Shown here: in pieces, positions 8,599 to 19,251 of the stretch
Layout: the number at the start of each line of letters is the position of its first letter
Numbering within the stretch: the first letter of the stretch is position 1
Origin: Eubacteriales bacterium
GTDB lineage: Bacteria; Bacillota; Clostridia; Eubacteriales; Anaerofustaceae
DNA length: 64,000 nt
NCBI GenBank assembly: GCA_024685545.1
Contig: JAIKVR010000066.1
Location: forward strand, 1-64,000
Reading direction: 5' to 3'
Notes under the pieces: model-generated
What the model was told of the DNA's origin: nothing
Databases searched by the model: none
Seen by the model: the letters and a program-made list of their open reading frames with translations, nothing else
Made by a program: the position numbers and the translations under genes

Positions 8599-9687
8599 AT
8601 GGAAAAAACGTTCAAACTGGCAGACTCACTACAAAAGCAGCTGCATCAGATCCCTGAAGCCTCCGGCTGCGAGACAAAAACGAAAAATTGCCTGATAGGC
8701 TTTCTGAAAACGGAAAGCAATCTGGAGATCGTGGACTGCGGTGCCTGGTTCTACGCCGCGCACCGTGAGGCAGATGCTGCGGAGAGCATGGCGCTCAGAG
8801 CCGACATGGACGCGGTCACCGGTGCCGATTCTCTGCCATACCACGGCTGCGGCCATGACGGGCACAGTGCAGTCATGGCGGCGCTGGCAGCTTCCACGTC
8901 GGGAGAACGCTTTGGAAAAAACCTGTTTTTCCTATTCCAGCACGCCGAAGAGACAGGTGCTGGCGCCGAGGAATGCTGCGCGATATTTGAAAAAGAAAAT
9001 ATCGATGCGATCTACGGCTTTCATAACTGCCCCGGTTTCACGGAAGGCGACATCCTGCTGCTGCATGACACCTTCGCCTGTGCTTCCAGAGGAGTACGAC
9101 TGATGTTCGAAGGAAGCCAGGCCCATGCCGCCTACCCAGAAAACGGCCGTAACCCGATCTTCCCGATGGCTGCCTTCTTTGACCGATGGCAGGTGATGAC
9201 AGATCCGGCCGGGTACGACGGAATGGTCCTTGCGACGCCGGTTTGTATTTCGGCAGGATCTAGATCCTTCGGTGTTGCGGCAGGAAGCGGAGAGATCGAT
9301 CTGACACTGAGAGCATGGCATGACGCAGATCTGGAAAAGCTGGAGGCAACGGTGACAGACACCGCCGCCGTCTTGGCGTCCCGCGCGGGCGTGTCTCTGA
9401 GTTATATCGAACAGGACATCTTTCCAGCAACTGTGAATGACCCAGTGCTATACAAAAAGGCAGAAGCCGCAGCCTATAAGGCAGGGCTTCGATGTCAGGT
9501 TCCTGCAGAACCATTCCGCTGGTCGGAAGACTTCGGCCATTACGGAGCGCACTGTCCGGCTTTCTTCTGCGGTATCGGCGCGGGAACGGACGCAGCCGGG
9601 CTCCACACTCCGGACTATCAGTGGAACAGCGGTGTAACAGAAGCTGCGATCCGGTTGTTCTCTGCACTCATCCAAATGCAGATATAA
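8599..9687 (+). CDS. M20 family amidohydrolase (N-acyl-L-amino-acid amidohydrolase-like)
   Basis: ALRADMDAV, YHGCGHDGHSAVM, FQHAEETGAGA motifs. Confidence 0.88.
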   Translation: MEKTFKLADSLQKQLHQIPEASGCETKTKNCLIGFLKTESNLEIVDCGAWFYAAHREADAAESMALRADMDAVTGADSLPYHGCGHDGHSAVMAALAASTSGERFGKNLFFLFQHAEETGAGAEECCAIFEKENIDAIYGFHNCPGFTEGDILLLHDTFACASRGVRLMFEGSQAHAAYPENGRNPIFPMAAFFDRWQVMTDPAGYDGMVLATPVCISAGSRSFGVAAGSGEIDLTLRAWHDADLEKLEATVTDTAAVLASRAGVSLSYIEQDIFPATVNDPVLYKKAEAAAYKAGLRCQVPAEPFRWSEDFGHYGAHCPAFFCGIGAGTDAAGLHTPDYQWNSGVTEAAIRLFSALIQMQI

Positions 9688-9729
9688 TCTGAAAATAACA
9701 CTATCACTTAATAAAAGGAGACTAAAAAA

Positions 9730-10491
9730 ATGAAAAAAATTATTGCCCTGATTCTCTGTCTGACGGTATGCGCCGTCTGTTTCGCCGGCTGCGGCAACTC
9801 TCCCGATCCCGGAGAGAATACACCCAAGGTACTCAAAGTCGCCACAAACGTGGCTTTCCCTCCGTATGAGTACTATGAGAACGAAAAAGCCGTCGGAATT
9901 GACATCGAAATCGTACAGGCCATCTGCGATAAACTGGGCTATACGATGGAGCTGAGCGACATGGAATTCGGATCCATCATCACTGCAGTCGCCACGGGCA
10001 AGGTCGATCTCGGGTTCGGCGCTATCACCATCACTGAGGAACGTGCCAAGAGCGTCCACTTCACCACCAGCTATTCCACCGGCATCCAGTCCATCATCGT
10101 CAAAGAGGATTCGCCCATTACCGGAGTTGATGATTTGGCGGCGGAGGGCATTAAGATCGGTGTTCAGCAGGATACCACCGGTGATATTTATGCCACCGAC
10201 CAGTTCGGTGAGGATCACATGGCCCGCTTCAACAAGGGCGCCGATGCTGTTCAGGCTCTGGTCACAGGCAAGATCGACTGCGTCATCATTGACAACAGCC
10301 CGGCCGAGACCTTCGTGGCTCAAAATCAGGGACTGAAGATCCTGCCCACCGCTTACGCTGAAGAAGCCTATGGCTTTGAGATGAGCTATGACAACGAGGC
10401 TCTGTACAATGAAGTCAACGGTGCGCTCGAAGCACTGATCGCCGACGGCACGGTACAGTCCATTATCGACAAATACATCAACGCAAACTGA
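9730..10491 (+). CDS. Polar amino acid ABC transporter substrate-binding lipoprotein
   Basis: Lipobox CFAGC; FPPYEYYENEKAVGIDIEIVQAI and GFGAITITEERAKSVHFT family-3 SBP motifs. Confidence 0.9.
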   Translation: MKKIIALILCLTVCAVCFAGCGNSPDPGENTPKVLKVATNVAFPPYEYYENEKAVGIDIEIVQAICDKLGYTMELSDMEFGSIITAVATGKVDLGFGAITITEERAKSVHFTTSYSTGIQSIIVKEDSPITGVDDLAAEGIKIGVQQDTTGDIYATDQFGEDHMARFNKGADAVQALVTGKIDCVIIDNSPAETFVAQNQGLKILPTAYAEEAYGFEMSYDNEALYNEVNGALEALIADGTVQSIIDKYINAN

Positions 10492-10566
10492 TAACGTTCA
10501 GAGCTTACTCCAGCCGGGGGCGCCTCGTCGTCCCCGGAATTTCTGATTTTCGGAGGATTTCAAAAC

Positions 10567-11295
10567 ATGGCAGAAGCCTTTGCCAAATTCAAAGAGAGCT
10601 TTGTTTTCAATTTTATCGAAGGCGCCCGATGGAAGTACATCACGAACGGCTTGCTCGTCACGTTGAAGGTCACCTTCTTTGCGGTGCTGATCGGTCTTGT
10701 TATAGGCGTGGTGGTCGCGATGATACGCTCATCCTTCGACCAGACGAAGGACGAAATGCAGCCCGGACTCGGTAAAACCTTTATGACAGAGCTCAACGCG
10801 ATTGCCCAGGTGTATCTCACGGTCATCCGCGGCACACCGGTCGTTGTACAGCTGCTGATCGGCTATTTTGTGATCTTTGTCTCTTCTACCAACACGGTGT
10901 TGGTCGCGATAATGGTATTCGGCATAAACTCCGGCGCGTACATTACCGAGATAATTCGCGGAGGCATAATGAGCATCGACCGCGGCCAGTTCGAGGCTGG
11001 CCGGAGTATCGGCTTCAACTATGTTCAGACGATGCGCTACATCATTATTCCGCAGGCCATCAAAAATGTACTGCCCTCGCTGGCCAATGAGTTCATCGCC
11101 CTGATGAAGGAGACCGCTGTCTGCGGCTACATAGGTCTGATGGACCTGACCAAAGGCGGCGACGTCATCCGCGGACGCACCTTCTCGGCCTTTATGCCGC
11201 TGATCGCGGTGGCTTTGATCTATCTGATCCTGGTCATCTTTTTCAGCTGGCTGATAAGCAAACTGGAAAGGAGACTGAGGAGCAATGAGCGTTGA
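10567..11295 (+). CDS. Amino acid ABC transporter permease
   Basis: [13 protein letters not shown] and [27 protein letters not shown] (EAA motif). Confidence 0.92.
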   Translation: MAEAFAKFKESFVFNFIEGARWKYITNGLLVTLKVTFFAVLIGLVIGVVVAMIRSSFDQTKDEMQPGLGKTFMTELNAIAQVYLTVIRGTPVVVQLLIGYFVIFVSSTNTVLVAIMVFGINSGAYITEIIRGGIMSIDRGQFEAGRSIGFNYVQTMRYIIIPQAIKNVLPSLANEFIALMKETAVCGYIGLMDLTKGGDVIRGRTFSAFMPLIAVALIYLILVIFFSWLISKLERRLRSNER

Positions 11296-12028
11296 GACCA
11301 TTATTTCCGTAACGGATCTGCAAAAGACATTCAACGACGGCGAGGTACAGGCGCTGAACGGCGTTTCGGTGGACATCAAAAAAAGCGAGGTACTTGTGGT
11401 CATCGGCCCCTCCGGATCCGGCAAATCCACATTTCTGCGCTGCCTGAACCTGCTTGAACGGCCAACCGGCGGCTCAGTCATATTCGAAGGCACCGACATC
11501 ACCGCTCCGCGGGTGAATATCAATCTCTGCCGGCGCCGGATCGGCATGGTCTTCCAGCATTTCAATCTTTTTCCGCACATGACGGTTTTGAAGAATCTGA
11601 CTCTCGGTCCCACGGAACTTCTGAACAAGAGCCAGGCGGAGGCGAACGAAAAAGCCATGCAGCTTCTCGAACGCGTTGGGCTGTCCGACCGCTCCGATGC
11701 TTATCCCCACCAACTTTCCGGAGGCCAGAAGCAGCGTATCGCCATCGTACGTGCATTGTGTATGGAACCCGATGTTATGCTCTTTGACGAACCCACCTCC
11801 GCTCTCGACCCCGAAATGGTCGGCGAAGTACTTGACGTCATGAAGGAACTGGCAGATATGGGCATGACTATGGTCGTAGTGACCCACGAGATGGGATTCG
11901 CCAGAGAGGTCGCCGACAGGGTCCTGTTCATGGATGAGGGAGTCATCGTTGAACAGGGCACGCCCAAAGAGATCTTCGACCATCCGAAGAGCGAAAGGCT
12001 GCGTAGTTTTCTGTCGAAAGTCCTGTAA
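11285..12028 (+). CDS. Amino acid ABC transporter ATP-binding protein (GlnQ-like)
   Basis: Walker [25 protein letters not shown], Walker [15 protein letters not shown]. Confidence 0.95.
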   Translation: MSVETIISVTDLQKTFNDGEVQALNGVSVDIKKSEVLVVIGPSGSGKSTFLRCLNLLERPTGGSVIFEGTDITAPRVNINLCRRRIGMVFQHFNLFPHMTVLKNLTLGPTELLNKSQAEANEKAMQLLERVGLSDRSDAYPHQLSGGQKQRIAIVRALCMEPDVMLFDEPTSALDPEMVGEVLDVMKELADMGMTMVVVTHEMGFAREVADRVLFMDEGVIVEQGTPKEIFDHPKSERLRSFLSKVL

Positions 12029-12050
12029 AACAATCAAAAGGAGAACAGCA

Positions 12051-13034
12051 ATGAATCTGCATGGAAAAGATTTCCTGACTCTGCTTGATTTCTCCGAGGA
12101 GGAGATCCTGGGACTGCTGGATCTGGCAGCGGAGTTCAAGGAGAAGAAAAAAGCGGGGATACGTCACCGCCTGTACGAAGATAAAAACATCGCTCTGATT
12201 TTTGAAAAAACAAGCACCCGGACCCGCTGTGCCTTTGAGGTGGCAGCATACGATCTCGGCATGCGTGTTACATATCTTGACCCCGTGAGCTCCCAGATCG
12301 GGAAAAAGGAGAGCATCGCCGACACCGCCAGGGTCCTCTCGCGCATGTTCGACGGAATAGAGTACCGCGGTTTCGGACAGAGCATCGTTGAGGAGCTAGC
12401 GGAATATGCTTCAGTCCCGGTATGGAACGGTCTGACCAACGAGTTCCATCCGACGCAGGTCCTGGCGGACCTGCTCACCATACGGGAGCATTTCGGGCGG
12501 CTGAAGGGGATCAAGCTGGTTTACCTCGGAGACGCTCGTTACAACATGGCGGACTCACTGATGGTAGGCTGCGCGAAACTGGGACTGCACTTCGTCGCTT
12601 CGGCTCCTGACGCGTACTTTCCTGACAAAGCACTTGTCGAAAAGTGTCAGGGCATCGCGGCAAAGAGCGGCGCCGTACTGGAATTTGAGACCGATCCAGT
12701 CAAAGCCGTAAAAGACGCAGACGTGCTGTATACTGATGTCTGGGTCTCGATGGGCGAACCGGCAGAGATCTGGGCCGAGCGCATCAGAGATCTGGCTCCT
12801 TATCAGGTCAATGATTCTCTGATGACCGCCGCAGGGCCTCATGCCGTCTTCTTCCACTGCCTGCCCTCTTTCCACGACCTTAAAACGAGCATCGGCCGAG
12901 AAATGGGCGAGCGTTTCGGCAGGACCGAGATGGAGGTCACGGATCAGGTATTCGAGAGCTCCAGATCCCTGGTGTTCGACCAGGCTGAGAACAGGATGCA
13001 TACAATCAAAGCGGTCATGGCCGCTACACTTTGA
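12051..13034 (+). CDS. argF: Ornithine carbamoyltransferase
   Basis: [34 protein letters not shown] motifs. Confidence 0.93.
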   Translation: MNLHGKDFLTLLDFSEEEILGLLDLAAEFKEKKKAGIRHRLYEDKNIALIFEKTSTRTRCAFEVAAYDLGMRVTYLDPVSSQIGKKESIADTARVLSRMFDGIEYRGFGQSIVEELAEYASVPVWNGLTNEFHPTQVLADLLTIREHFGRLKGIKLVYLGDARYNMADSLMVGCAKLGLHFVASAPDAYFPDKALVEKCQGIAAKSGAVLEFETDPVKAVKDADVLYTDVWVSMGEPAEIWAERIRDLAPYQVNDSLMTAAGPHAVFFHCLPSFHDLKTSIGREMGERFGRTEMEVTDQVFESSRSLVFDQAENRMHTIKAVMAATL

Positions 13035-13041
13035 TAAAACT

Positions 13042-14112
13042 ATGAAAAAAGCCTATATCGTTTTATCTGACGGACGCTCTTTCGAGGGCGTCCGTATCGG
13101 TGCACAGGGGGATGGGCTGGGAGAGCTGGTGTTTACTACCGGCATGACCGGCTACATTGAGACGCTGACCGACCCCAGCTACGCAGGGCAGATCATCATG
13201 CAGACTTTCCCCTTAATCGGCAACTACGGAGTCATCCCGGAAGACTTTGAAGGACGCTGCATGGCCCGCGGATACGTTGTCCGGGAGCTGTGCGGCGAGC
13301 CGTCCAACTTCCGCAGTGAATACCCTCTGGATAATTTTCTGAAGGATCACAATATCCCCGGCATCTGCGGGGTGGATACCAGAGCCCTGACCAGAATCAT
13401 CAGGGAAGAGGGCGTCATGAACGCGCTTATCTGCGATGAGCTCCCTGCTGATCTGAGTGCTGTAAAGTCCTATGCCGTGCAGGGATGTGTTCGGGAAGCG
13501 AGCTGCCGTGAAATCTGCGAGTTTCCCGCGCAGGGAGATGAACGTTTCCATGTGGCGCTGATGGACTACGGCGCCAAAAGGCATATCGTGGAAAATCTTA
13601 TCAGGAGAGGCTGCCGCGTTACGGTCTTTCCCCACGATACTGCAGCGGAAGCCGTGCTGGACTTACGTCCCGACGGACTCATACTCTCCAACGGGCCTGG
13701 AGACCCGAAGGAAAATGTGTTTGAGATTGCCCAGCTCAAGAAGCTTATCGGAAGGCTGCCGATCTTCGGTATCTGTCTGGGACATCAGCTCGCGGCTTTG
13801 GCCTTGGGCGGGGAAACAGTAAAGCTCAAATACGGCCATCGCGGAGCCAACCAGCCGGTGAAGGATCTTCGGACTGGGCGCTGCTTCATCACCAGCCAGA
13901 ACCACGGCTATGCCGTACTGGCCGAAAGTGTTGCGGATATTGCGCAGCTACGATATATCAATGCCAACGACCTGAGCTGCGAGGGTCTGGATTATCCTGC
14001 CCACGGATGCTTCACAGTTCAGTTTCATCCGGAGGCCAGCGCAGGCCCACATGACACGGAATTCCTGTTCGATAGATTTATCAGCATGATGGGAGACGAT
14101 GAAAATGCCTAA
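13042..14112 (+). CDS. carA: Carbamoyl-phosphate synthase small subunit
   Basis: TTGMTGYIETLTDPSYAGQI, glutaminase GICLGHQL and VQFHPEA motifs. Confidence 0.95.
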   Translation: MKKAYIVLSDGRSFEGVRIGAQGDGLGELVFTTGMTGYIETLTDPSYAGQIIMQTFPLIGNYGVIPEDFEGRCMARGYVVRELCGEPSNFRSEYPLDNFLKDHNIPGICGVDTRALTRIIREEGVMNALICDELPADLSAVKSYAVQGCVREASCREICEFPAQGDERFHVALMDYGAKRHIVENLIRRGCRVTVFPHDTAAEAVLDLRPDGLILSNGPGDPKENVFEIAQLKKLIGRLPIFGICLGHQLAALALGGETVKLKYGHRGANQPVKDLRTGRCFITSQNHGYAVLAESVADIAQLRYINANDLSCEGLDYPAHGCFTVQFHPEASAGPHDTEFLFDRFISMMGDDENA

Positions 14113-17100
14113 GAATCCGAACATACGCAAAGTGCTGGTCATAGGCTCCGGTCCCATCGTCATCGGTCAGGCTGCGGAGTTCGACTACTCCGGAGCTCAG
14201 GCATGCCGCGTGCTCAGACAGGAGGGCATCCGGACCGTGCTGGTAAATTCCAATCCTGCAACCATCATGACTGACAAACAGATGGCAGACGCGATATATC
14301 TCGAGCCGCTGACAACGGAGACACTGCGACGTATCATAGATCTCGAGCGTCCTGACGGCCTCCTTGCAGGCCTTGGCGGCCAGACGGGCCTGACTCTAGC
14401 TATGCAGCTGAGCAGAGACGGCACGCTGAAAAGGTACGGAGTGAAGCTTCTGGGCTCCGACATCAACGCTATCGAGCGTGCCGAAGACAGGGAACGTTTC
14501 AGGGAGACACTGGCAGAGATCGGCCAGCCGTTTATCCCTTCTGCCACCGCGGACGATGTTCAGACAGCGCTGGAGATAGCGGATAGGCTCGGCTATCCCG
14601 TCATCGTACGCCCTGCCTACACCCTCGGCGGCACTGGCAGCGGTATCGCAGAAAACGCGGAGGAGCTGGCGCAGATCGCCCGGAGCGGTCTGGATCTCTC
14701 TCCCATAACGCAGATCCTTGTGGAGAGGTGCGTCTCCGGCTGGAAAGAAATAGAGTTTGAGACCATGCGCGACTCTGTAGGAAACGTGATCGCGGTCTGT
14801 TCCATGGAAAACGTGGACCCGGTGGGGATACACACCGGGGACTCTGTCGTTGTGGCTCCGGCTCTGACCCTCGCGGACAGAGAATACCAGATGCTTCGTT
14901 CTGCAGCACTGAACATAGTGACTGCTCTCGGTATCGAGGGCGGGTGCAACGTACAGTTTGCCCTCAACCCTGACAGCTTTGAGTATGCCGTAATCGAAGT
15001 CAATCCTCGTGTTTCCCGCTCTTCCGCCCTGGCTTCCAAAGCCACCGGCTATCCTATCGCAAAGATGTCCACCAGGATAGCTCTGGGCTATACTTTGGAC
15101 GAGATCAAAAACGATATCACAGGCAGGACATGCGCCTGCTTTGAGCCCACACTGGACTATGTGGTGGTTAAGTTCCCTAAGTGGCCGTTTGAGAAATTCC
15201 ACGGAGCCAGCCGGAAGCTCGGCACCCAGATGAAAGCCACCGGCGAAGTGATGGCTATCGCTTCCTCCTTCGAGATGGCTTTAATGAAAGCCGTACGCGG
15301 AGCGGAGCTGGGGCTTGACACACTGAATGCCCCGCCCCTTTCCGATGAGCCGCTTGCCCTGCGGCTGGCCGCTCAGGATGACCGGCGCATCTTCACCGTC
15401 TTTGAGGCGCTGAAGGCAGGCTTCAGCGTGGATGAGATCTTCTCGATCACAAAGATCGACCGCTGGTTTCTGCGGAAGCTTCAGGGACTCGCCATGTTTG
15501 AAGAGCATATCTTGGGCAAAACACTCTCAACGGAGGAATACAAAAAGGCAAAACTTCTGGGATATACGGACGAAGCACTGCGCAGACTATGTGATCCCAA
15601 CAGCGTGTCAGGCATTTCGATGTCCTACAAAATGGTGGATACCTGCGGCGCGGAGTTCGAAGCGGAGACACCCTATTTCTACTCCGGTTTCGATTCGGAT
15701 TGCGAAAGCCGTCTTTTCCGGCGCTCAGGCAAACCTGTGGTTATGGTGCTGGGCTCCGGTCCCATACGTATCGGCCAGGGCATCGAATTCGACTACTCCT
15801 CTGTACACTGCGTGTGGACCCTTCGGGAGCTGGGCTATGACGTAGTCATCGTCAACAATAACCCCGAGACGGTCTCCACGGATTACGATACGGCAGACAG
15901 GCTCTATTTCGAGCCCCTTTGCCGCGAGGATGTATGGAATATAGTACAGCTGGAGAAACCGGTGGGTGTTGTGGTTGCTTTCGGCGGTCAGACAGCCATC
16001 AACCTCACGGAATTTCTGGATAAAAAAGGAGTGCGTATCCTCGGGACTTCTGCCGACAGCATAGACACTGCCGAAGACCGTGCCCGCTTTGACGCTCTGC
16101 TGGAGCGCTTCGGAATCAGCCGCCCAAAGGGAAAGGGAGTGCTCACTCTTAAGGAGGCGATCGACGCGGGTGAGGAACTGGGTTATCCTGTACTGCTGCG
16201 TCCAAGCTATGTCATCGGCGGGCAGAACATGTGTATTGCCCGTGACCGCGGCAACCTGGAAACATATATGCGCGGGATCCTTTCTCAGGGCATAGAAAAC
16301 CCCGTACTGATAGACAAATACATGCCGGGAACTGAGCTGGAGGTGGACGTGATTTCAGATGGAGAGGAAGTGCTCATCCCAGGCATAATGGAACATGTCG
16401 AGCGGGCAGGCGTTCACAGCGGCGATTCCATCGCCGTCTATCCGCCATGGAATCTCAGCGATAAATTTCAGCATCGCATCGCGGAGGTTTCCGAACAGCT
16501 TGCACTGGCTCTCGAGACGAAAGGTCTGGTGAATATACAGTATCTTATCTGGCAGGACGAGCTCTATGTCATCGAAGTGAACCCCAGAGCATCCCGTACT
16601 GTCCCCTACATCAGCAAGGTCACCGGCGTACCGATGGTGGATCTGGCATCCAGGATCATGCTCGGTGCGAAGCTTCGGGATCTCGGCTTTGGCACGGGGC
16701 TTTACAGCACGCCGCCCTATTATGCGGTAAAGGTTCCAGTATTCTCTTTTGAGAAGATCGCTGATGCAAACTCCATTCTCGGCCCCGAGATGAAATCCAC
16801 GGGAGAAGTGCTGGGCATCGGAAGGACTCTTGCTGAAGCCCTGTTCAAAGGTCTGACAGCTGCAGTTTTTCGTCTCCCGTCGGATCGTGCAGATCAGCGC
16901 GGCGTTCTGCTGAGCGTCGAGAATGAGGACAGTCAGGAGATACTCTCTACTGCACGACGATTCTATGAGTTAGGGCTTACCCTCTACGCAACACCGGACA
17001 CAGCAGCGGCAATCGCCTCTCTTGGAATCCCGGTAAAAGCCGTTCCAAACGCAGGAGAGAGCCATGAGATCGAGGATCTTATGGACAATGGCAAGCTATG

Positions 17101-18136
17101 CTATATCGTATATACAGGTGCGGTCAAAGACGGCACCATGGGTGATTATATCGCACTGCATCGCAAGGCGATGCAGCTCGGTCTGCCATGTCTAACATCA
17201 ACTGACACAGCAAACGCTTTGGCCGATGTCATTGCCAGCAGGTTCCATGAGAACAGCACCGAGCTCGTGGACATCAATGACATGCGTACAACGAGGCAGA
17301 CTATCCGCTTCACAAAAATGCAGGACTGCGGAAATGATTATATATTCATCGAAAACTTCGATGGGGCGATCACCTGTCCTGAATCTCTGTGCGTGACTCT
17401 CTGCAAATATCACACCGGGATAGGCAGCGATGGTATCGTGCTCATTGAGCACTCCCTCACCGCTGATATCAAAATGCGCTCTTTCAACCGTGACGGCAGT
17501 GAAGGGAAAATGGCGGGAAACAACCTGCGCTGCATAGCAAAATATGTCTATGACCGGGGCATTGTTTCCAAAGAAGAGATGACCGTGGAGACCAGCAGCG
17601 GTATCAGAACCCTGCGCCTGTTCCTGCGAGATGGACTCGTAAGTTCCGTAGAGGTTGATATGGGCAGGGCGTCCCTGAAGTCATGGGATATCCCCGTCTT
17701 ATTCGAAAGCGACACCGTAATCGACACTCCTGTCATTATCGCAGGTGAGACCTGGCGGATCACTTGCGTCAATGTCGGGAACCCACACTGTGTAATATTC
17801 TGCGACGAGATCGACAGGCTGGATCTCGAATCCATCGGGCCGCAGTTTGAACACGCGGAAATATTCCCCGAGCTGGTCAATACCGAATTTGTGCGCGTCG
17901 TGAACAGACACACGCTCCGCATGCGGGTCTGGGAACGCGGCAACGGCGAAACGCTCGCCTGCGGGACCGGAGCCTGCGCAGCGGTGGTTGCAGCCTGTGA
18001 AAACGGACTGTGTGACAGAAACAGCGATATCAAGGTCATCCTTCTGGGAGGAGAACTTATGGTCAACTGCTCCGATGAGCGTGTCCTCCTGACTGGCGGA
18101 GCAAACGTCGTTTATGAAGGCAGTTTCCAATACTGA
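14099..18136 (+). CDS. carB: Carbamoyl-phosphate synthase large subunit fused to a C-terminal diaminopimelate epimerase-like (DapF) domain
   Basis: 1345-aa single ORF: CarB from VLVIGSGPIVIGQAAEFDYSG to about ELVDINDM, then DapF-like IRFTKMQDCGNDYIFIENF...RVWERGNGETLACGTGACAAVVAA to the end. Confidence 0.95.
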   Translation: MKMPKNPNIRKVLVIGSGPIVIGQAAEFDYSGAQACRVLRQEGIRTVLVNSNPATIMTDKQMADAIYLEPLTTETLRRIIDLERPDGLLAGLGGQTGLTLAMQLSRDGTLKRYGVKLLGSDINAIERAEDRERFRETLAEIGQPFIPSATADDVQTALEIADRLGYPVIVRPAYTLGGTGSGIAENAEELAQIARSGLDLSPITQILVERCVSGWKEIEFETMRDSVGNVIAVCSMENVDPVGIHTGDSVVVAPALTLADREYQMLRSAALNIVTALGIEGGCNVQFALNPDSFEYAVIEVNPRVSRSSALASKATGYPIAKMSTRIALGYTLDEIKNDITGRTCACFEPTLDYVVVKFPKWPFEKFHGASRKLGTQMKATGEVMAIASSFEMALMKAVRGAELGLDTLNAPPLSDEPLALRLAAQDDRRIFTVFEALKAGFSVDEIFSITKIDRWFLRKLQGLAMFEEHILGKTLSTEEYKKAKLLGYTDEALRRLCDPNSVSGISMSYKMVDTCGAEFEAETPYFYSGFDSDCESRLFRRSGKPVVMVLGSGPIRIGQGIEFDYSSVHCVWTLRELGYDVVIVNNNPETVSTDYDTADRLYFEPLCREDVWNIVQLEKPVGVVVAFGGQTAINLTEFLDKKGVRILGTSADSIDTAEDRARFDALLERFGISRPKGKGVLTLKEAIDAGEELGYPVLLRPSYVIGGQNMCIARDRGNLETYMRGILSQGIENPVLIDKYMPGTELEVDVISDGEEVLIPGIMEHVERAGVHSGDSIAVYPPWNLSDKFQHRIAEVSEQLALALETKGLVNIQYLIWQDELYVIEVNPRASRTVPYISKVTGVPMVDLASRIMLGAKLRDLGFGTGLYSTPPYYAVKVPVFSFEKIADANSILGPEMKSTGEVLGIGRTLAEALFKGLTAAVFRLPSDRADQRGVLLSVENEDSQEILSTARRFYELGLTLYATPDTAAAIASLGIPVKAVPNAGESHEIEDLMDNGKLCYIVYTGAVKDGTMGDYIALHRKAMQLGLPCLTSTDTANALADVIASRFHENSTELVDINDMRTTRQTIRFTKMQDCGNDYIFIENFDGAITCPESLCVTLCKYHTGIGSDGIVLIEHSLTADIKMRSFNRDGSEGKMAGNNLRCIAKYVYDRGIVSKEEMTVETSSGIRTLRLFLRDGLVSSVEVDMGRASLKSWDIPVLFESDTVIDTPVIIAGETWRITCVNVGNPHCVIFCDEIDRLDLESIGPQFEHAEIFPELVNTEFVRVVNRHTLRMRVWERGNGETLACGTGACAAVVAACENGLCDRNSDIKVILLGGELMVNCSDERVLLTGGANVVYEGSFQY

Positions 18137-18238
18137 TCTAGTTTTCTCATATAGCTGTTTTCTGATCTTTAAAAGATATACAAGCAAAATTCAAAGGGAG
18201 GCAGTTTTGATGCCTCCCCAGCATTAAAGCAAGTATTG

Positions 18239-18706
18239 TTACGAAAGGCCCCAGAATACTGCTGTGACAGCTGTTGTATTCCGTTTATTACTTGATGCTG
18301 ACAGATTACCCTCATAGACAATCTTGATTTCAGCAAACACATCAGGTAATTCTATTAATATGTAGTGTTCCGAATTCTCAATGCTTCCAGCTTCTCCCGT
18401 AAAAAGGTGAATGCAGTTTTCATATATTTCTTTGATGAAGTTTACGACTGCCGCTCGTCCTGACGGCATACTGCATGCAGTCAGTATAATAAACAATAAC
18501 GCGACAAGAATTACAACTATCCCTCGAGATGCCGTCCTCCTCATCCGCCATACTCTGCTTTTCTCCGCTTTTATGAGCTTATCCATTTTGAGCAGAAATT
18601 CTTTTGAGAATGTATGCGGGATTTCATTCTCCTGCAAGGGAATATCGGAAAACTCGAGCGAAACGACTTCTCGAAGTGCTTTGCTTAAATTATTCTCTCC
18701 CATCAT
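18239..18706 (-). CDS. Anti-sigma-factor-like membrane protein, probably truncated
   Basis: Overlaps the end of the ECF sigma gene; cytosolic N-terminus, one TM (GIVVILVALLFIILTACS), short C-terminal region. Confidence 0.55.
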   Translation of the reverse strand: MMGENNLSKALREVVSLEFSDIPLQENEIPHTFSKEFLLKMDKLIKAEKSRVWRMRRTASRGIVVILVALLFIILTACSMPSGRAAVVNFIKEIYENCIHLFTGEAGSIENSEHYILIELPDVFAEIKIVYEGNLSASSNKRNTTAVTAVFWGLS

Positions 18707-19251
18707 TTCTTTCCTCCTCCAAATAGTTGTTCATAAAGCAGTTTCTTTCCTCGCACAAGCCTTTGTTTCACTGTTGACACTTTACAATTCATTAGTTTAG
18801 CCACGTCGTTAACTGATAACTCCATAACAAAATGATAATACAGGACATCTCTGTATATATCTTTCATCTCCAAGATAGCTAAAACGATTTTGTCATATTC
18901 CTCGCGGCTGCATATCTTTTCAATAAAGGTGGCATCCGACATATAAAACGATTCATGTCGTTTTTGTTCTTCCACCCAATGCCTCTCATATTTCTGTTTT
19001 CTCAGATGATCCAAAGCAGTGTTTTTCGTTGCTTTCAAAAGATAATTTCTCAAATCGATGTCTTTTTCGATTTTGCTGATTCGAGGCATGTGCTTTTGGG
19101 CAATTTTCAGAAATACGTCATGCACTATATCTTCGGCGTCAGATTCATTTGCAAGCACAGACCGAGCAACAAGGAACATCTGATTTCGGTAATTTATGTA
19201 TATTTCTTTAAATAGACGACGGTGTTTTTCGTCATCTATTAAAAAGCTCAT
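18703..19251 (-). CDS. ECF-type RNA polymerase sigma factor
   Basis: Region 2 ANESDAEDIVHDVFLKI and region 4 VMELSVNDVAKLMNCKVSTVKQRLVRGKKLL. Confidence 0.88.
   Translation of the reverse strand: MSFLIDDEKHRRLFKEIYINYRNQMFLVARSVLANESDAEDIVHDVFLKIAQKHMPRISKIEKDIDLRNYLLKATKNTALDHLRKQKYERHWVEEQKRHESFYMSDATFIEKICSREEYDKIVLAILEMKDIYRDVLYYHFVMELSVNDVAKLMNCKVSTVKQRLVRGKKLLYEQLFGGGKK

Noticed and set aside
9448-10323. 291-aa minus-strand ORF
   Set aside because: Antisense to the M20 and SBP genes; no domain signal.
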